From NCBI RefSeq assembly GCF_963693435.1, contig NZ_OY856306.1, positions 186,001 through 250,000 on the forward strand: a stretch of DNA of 64,000 nucleotides. The letters are read 5' to 3'. The notes beneath the pieces were generated by a model that saw only the letters and a program-made list of their open reading frames with translations, did no database searches and had not been told where the DNA came from. Below, in pieces: positions 59,144 to 64,000 of this stretch. The DNA comes from Pasteurella atlantica (GTDB taxonomy: Bacteria; Pseudomonadota; Gammaproteobacteria; Enterobacterales; Pasteurellaceae). The position numbers and the translations under genes were made by a program. Positions within the stretch are counted from its first letter, which is position 1, and every line of letters begins with the position of its first letter.

Positions 59144-59886
59144 TGAGCGAACATATTTATGGCATTCATTCTGTTGAATCCTTTTTAAAAAATACCCCTG
59201 AGCGTTTAATTGAGGTCTTTGTTTTAAAAGGGCGTGAAGATAAACGCCTACAACCATTATTGCAACAATTAAATAATTACGGTATTTCGATTCAATGGTT
59301 AAATCGTAATACCTTAGACAAAAAAGCACAAGGCGAAGTACATCAAGGTATTATCGCTCGAGTCGTGCCAACAAAAGAACTTAATGAACAAGATTTAGCA
59401 AATTTATTAGAACAAAAAGCACAACCTTTTTTATTGGTGCTTGATGGTATCACAGACCCTCATAATCTTGGTGCGTGTTTACGAACAGCTGATGCCACTG
59501 GCGTTGATGCGGTGATTGTACCAAAAGACAAATCAGCACAGCTGACTTCTGTTGCTCGTAAAGTTGCTTGTGGGGCGGCAGAAACTGTTCCATTAATTCG
59601 AGTGACCAACTTGGCTCGTACACTCAGAGAGCTTAAAGAAAAGCATATTTGGGTCGTTGGCACAGCCGGTGAAGCCACTGAAAATCTTTATCAAGCCAAA
59701 TTAACGGGTGCTGTTGCTTTAGTGATGGGTGCAGAAGGGGAAGGAATGCGCCGTTTAACTCGAGAACATTGCGATCAACTGATCAGCATTCCAATGGCAG
59801 GCTCAGTTTCTTCATTAAATGTGTCTGTTGCGACAGGGATTTGTCTTTTTGAAATTGTACGTCAAAATTTAACGTTAAAAAGTTAA
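59143..59886 (+). CDS. rlmB: 23S rRNA (guanosine-2251-2'-O)-methyltransferase RlmB
   Basis: SPOUT methyltransferase that modifies G2251 in the peptidyl transferase P-loop of 23S rRNA. The 247-residue protein has an N-terminal L30e-like substrate-binding domain (residues 1-80) and the C-terminal SpoU knot with [20 protein letters not shown] near 105 and [16 protein letters not shown] near 198, plus [15 protein letters not shown]. The GTG start overlaps the previous stop. An inverted uptake-sequence pair follows. Confidence 0.94.
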   Translation: MSEHIYGIHSVESFLKNTPERLIEVFVLKGREDKRLQPLLQQLNNYGISIQWLNRNTLDKKAQGEVHQGIIARVVPTKELNEQDLANLLEQKAQPFLLVLDGITDPHNLGACLRTADATGVDAVIVPKDKSAQLTSVARKVACGAAETVPLIRVTNLARTLRELKEKHIWVVGTAGEATENLYQAKLTGAVALVMGAEGEGMRRLTREHCDQLISIPMAGSVSSLNVSVATGICLFEIVRQNLTLKS

Positions 59887-59895
59887 ACTTCTCAA

Positions 59896-59957
59896 AAGTA
59901 AGCGGTAACTTACAGGCAAGAATTTGCAAAAAATTAAGAGTAAGTGACCGCTTAGCT
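59896..59957 (+). terminator. inverted uptake-sequence pair after rlmB, probable terminator
   Basis: TAAGCGGT (59899-59906) and ACCGCTTA (59947-59954) are inverted with a 40-base loop that contains TTTGCAAA. Same layout as the pair behind spoT. Confidence 0.45.
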
Positions 59958-59997
59958 ATTATTTTTCATAAATTATCAAAATAATCTAAAAACGATC

Positions 59998-60026
59998 TTG
60001 CTCTTAACTCTTTTTTTGCGTAGAAT
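59998..60026 (+). promoter_or_regulatory. promoter of the rplU operon
   Basis: TTGCTC (59998-60003), a 17-base spacer and TAGAAT (60021-60026) make a good sigma-70 promoter about 85 bases before the rplU ATG. The leader that follows is about 75-80 bases and could carry L21 regulation. Confidence 0.6.
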
Positions 60027-60110
60027 TGGCGACCTATTTTAATGATTTAAAAATGTTAGTAGCAAGTTAATTAGAAACAGAATGCGAACGCATAATTTAG
60101 CGGAGTATAT

Positions 60111-60422
60111 ATGTACGCAGTTTTCCAAAGTGGCGGCAAACAACACCGAGTAAGCGAAGGTCAAGTAATTCGTTTAGAAAAACTTGAAGTTGCAACTGGT
60201 GAAACAGTTGAGTTTGACAAAGTGTTAATGGTCGTTAATGGTGAAGATATCCAAATTGGTGCACCAGTAGTTGCTGGTAGCAAAGTAGTAGCAGAAGTTG
60301 TTTCACACGGTCGTGGCGATAAAATTAAAATCGTTAAGTTCCGTCGTCGTAAACATAGCCGTAAACAACAAGGTCATCGTCAGTGGTTCACAGAAGTGAA
60401 AATCACTGGGATTACAGCATAA
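60111..60422 (+). CDS. rplU: 50S ribosomal protein L21
   Basis: The 103-residue product begins [14 protein letters not shown] and carries the conserved [19 protein letters not shown] region. Binds 23S rRNA with L20. First gene of rplU-rpmA, 20 bases before rpmA. Confidence 0.97.
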   Translation: MYAVFQSGGKQHRVSEGQVIRLEKLEVATGETVEFDKVLMVVNGEDIQIGAPVVAGSKVVAEVVSHGRGDKIKIVKFRRRKHSRKQQGHRQWFTEVKITGITA

Positions 60423-60442
60423 TTTCAGAGGAGATCAAGTAG

Positions 60443-60700
<258 letters not shown>

Positions 60701-60723
60701 TTTTCAAAGTAAAGAATAAATGA

Positions 60724-60749
60724 CCCCGCACTTTATGCGGGGTTTTTTT
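60724..60749 (+). terminator. intrinsic terminator after rpmA
   Basis: CCCCGCA (60724-60730) pairs with TGCGGGG (60736-60742), followed by seven T. It separates the ribosomal genes from yhbE-obgE; readthrough or a second promoter must supply those. Confidence 0.92.
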
Positions 60750-60773
60750 ATAGGATTTAAGAAAAGAGAGTAT

Positions 60774-62881
<2,108 letters not shown>

Positions 62882-62884
62882 TAT

Positions 62885-62923
62885 AAAAAAATCCCTCTTA
62901 TGGTCATCATTAAGAGGGATTTT
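62885..62923 (+). terminator. intrinsic terminator of obgE
   Basis: AAATCCCTCTTA (62889-62900) and TAAGAGGGATTT (62911-62922) form a 12-bp stem with T after it. An uptake sequence in minus orientation (TTTGCAAA ... ACCGCTTG, 62921-62952) begins at its right edge. Confidence 0.9.
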
Positions 62924-63289
62924 GCAAATTTTCTTTTATATCTAACCGCTTGAGAATTTATGCTCTAACAGAATAAGGTCGCACTTGAAATTTGCCCCCC
63001 CCTCCTAACCTCCCCTCGCAAGCGGAGGGAGGAATTTTTTGTTTAGGTTGTACACCTGAATTCCCTCTTCCGCTTGCATAGGTATCTACACAAATCGAAC
63101 TGTGTTAAAATATGAAAATAATGAAAAATATATTTGGCTCTCCCAAAAATCAAGTGTAAATTCTTACAAGAAAGTAACCGCTTATATAAAAAATAATACA
63201 TTTAAAAACACGAAATTTGTTTTAAATCATATTATTTTTGGTGGTTTATTATATGATGATAATGATTACTTTTTCCCGCAGGAGTTTAT
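62924..63289. other. obgE-cas1 intergenic region
   Basis: About 366 bases. It holds an uptake sequence (62921-62952), a GC-rich hairpin element (62993-63036), a second CCGCTTGC near 63070 and an AT-rich stretch before cas1 that must contain the cas promoter. No convincing gene; a 15-codon frame (MKIMKNIFGSPKNQV) at 63113 is too short to support. The AT-rich stretch contains no CRISPR-type repeat. Confidence 0.55.
62993..63036. repeat. GC-rich hairpin element, possible dispersed repeat
   Basis: A C8 run is followed by CCTCCCCTCGCAAGCGGAGG then GAGG, which folds into a GC-rich imperfect hairpin with one extra C. It stands out in base composition from the AT-rich surroundings. It has an AAGCGG core in the loop. 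Whether it is a dispersed repeat needs a genome search. Confidence 0.45.
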
Positions 63290-64000
63290 ATGCAACCTAT
63301 TCAATCCTCTGCCCTTAAAGCTATTCTTCATTCAAAACGAGCCAATATTTATTACTTGGAATACTGCCGAGTAATGCAAAAAGATGGGCGTGTTCTTTAT
63401 CTTACAGAAAGCGATAAAGAAAACCTGTATTACAATATTCCTATCGCCAACACAACTTGCTTACTTTTAGGCACAGGGACTTCGATCACACAAGCTGCAA
63501 TGCGAATGTTAGCTCAAGCAGGTGTTTTAGTTGGTTTCTCAGGTGGTGGCGGAACGCCGTTATTGATGGCAAGTGAAATTGAATGGCTAACGCCTCAAAG
63601 TGAATATCGACCAACAGAATATGTTCAAGGTTGGTTATCTTGGTGGTTTGATGATAACAAGCGGTTAGATATTGCCAAAAATTTGCAAATTGCTCGTCTT
63701 GATTTCCTCGATGCTACTTGGTCAAAAGATAAAGATTTACGTCTATATGGATTTGACAGTAATAACGATCATATTAAAAACCTTATCTCCACCTATAAAG
63801 AAAAAATCCCCCAACAAACAAGCATAATGAATTTATTACAGCTTGAAGCCCGTTTAACAAAAGAGCTGTATAAATTAGCCAGTAAAAATACCCATTATAA
63901 CGGGTTTAGCCGTGATCACGATGGCTTAGATAAAGCCAATATATTTTTAAATCACGGTAATTATCTTGCCTACGGATTAGGGGCAACCACGGCTTGGGTG
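63290..64000 (+). CDS. cas1f: CRISPR-associated endonuclease Cas1, subtype I-F (3' end outside window)
   Basis: Integrase that inserts new spacers, with Cas2. The frame runs from the ATG at 63290 (GCAGGAG ribosome site) to the window edge, 237 codons without a stop. The start MQPIQSSALKAILHSKRANI, the GFSGGGGTPLLMA and the motifs LLQLEARLTKELY (Glu186, matching the metal-binding Glu190 of the Pseudomonas I-F enzyme) and NHGNYLAYGLGATTAW are characteristic of I-F Cas1, about 324 residues in full. The catalytic His and Asp are beyond the edge. In I-F loci cas1 is followed by cas2-3, csy1-4 and the array. It contains an uptake core (63657-63665). Confidence 0.9.
   Translation, partial: MQPIQSSALKAILHSKRANIYYLEYCRVMQKDGRVLYLTESDKENLYYNIPIANTTCLLLGTGTSITQAAMRMLAQAGVLVGFSGGGGTPLLMASEIEWLTPQSEYRPTEYVQGWLSWWFDDNKRLDIAKNLQIARLDFLDATWSKDKDLRLYGFDSNNDHIKNLISTYKEKIPQQTSIMNLLQLEARLTKELYKLASKNTHYNGFSRDHDGLDKANIFLNHGNYLAYGLGATTAWV

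Noticed and set aside
62882-63289. CRISPR array between obgE and cas1
   Set aside because: No direct repeats with spacers are present. In I-F loci the array usually lies at the csy4 end.
63102-63374. plus-strand 90-codon frame before cas1
   Set aside because: It overlaps cas1 in another frame and has no recognisable features.

Overview
The window is AT-rich chromosomal DNA (roughly 37% G+C by eye) from a member of the Pasteurellaceae. The evidence is the set of close family orthologues (an OmpA/P5-type porin, rpsU-dnaG-rpoD, dnaA-dnaN-recF, rplU-rpmA-yhbE-obgE) and many DNA uptake sequences. The uptake core seen is (AC)AAGCGGT, usually followed about 15-20 bases later by TTTGCAAA. That is the Actinobacillus pleuropneumoniae / Mannheimia type rather than the Haemophilus influenzae AAGTGCGGT type, so I place the organism in the 'Apl' subclade without naming a species. 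Two 22-bp CRP-S-like sites, in front of comF and comM, fit a naturally competent organism.

Layout. 1-4.2 kb: 3' part of mnmE, ligA, and a HAD phosphatase. 4.2-14.3 kb: comF with its CRP-S site, a CRP-controlled glucose-family PTS permease, a CydDC-like heterodimeric ABC exporter, rraA, rpoZ, a SpoT that lacks its C-terminal regulatory domains, and fumC. 14.3-26.3 kb is the accessory-looking part. It holds a 1332-residue Bap-prefix-like protein with 63 exact-length 5-residue repeats, a cysteine desulfurase, comM, ubiF, a phase-variable autotransporter whose start codon is followed by eleven AACA repeats and is out of frame here, and then a small broken copy of the ubiF 3' end. 25.7-42.4 kb: fklB, dapD, a DUF2799 lipoprotein, yciU, a flavin reductase, tRNA-Ser(TGA), ypjD-corB, a stand-alone HD alarmone hydrolase-like gene, dgkA, accBC, ompA, menB, asnB, a SulP transporter without STAS domain, and uvrD. 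42.4-46.9 kb: a complete sorbitol (glucitol) PTS operon srlA-E-B-D-M-R behind a 515-bp control region. 46.9-55.3 kb: rpoD, dnaG, rpsU, recF, dnaN, dnaA, tusA, acpP. 55.7-62.9 kb: maoP, trmA, an acyl-CoA synthetase, rlmB, rplU, rpmA, yhbE, obgE. The window ends inside cas1 of a type I-F CRISPR-Cas locus; no CRISPR array is inside the window.

The points most worth a second look are: the phase-OFF autotransporter and the ubiF fragment next to it, which together look like an inserted or rearranged surface-protein cassette; the truncated SpoT whose stop codon lies inside an uptake sequence, together with a separate small HD hydrolase gene; the giant K(A/V)EEP-repeat protein; the edge of the I-F CRISPR-Cas locus; and palindromic intergenic elements that may be dispersed repeats. 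Most of the rest is conserved housekeeping DNA. All family assignments come from reading motifs; no database search was run.
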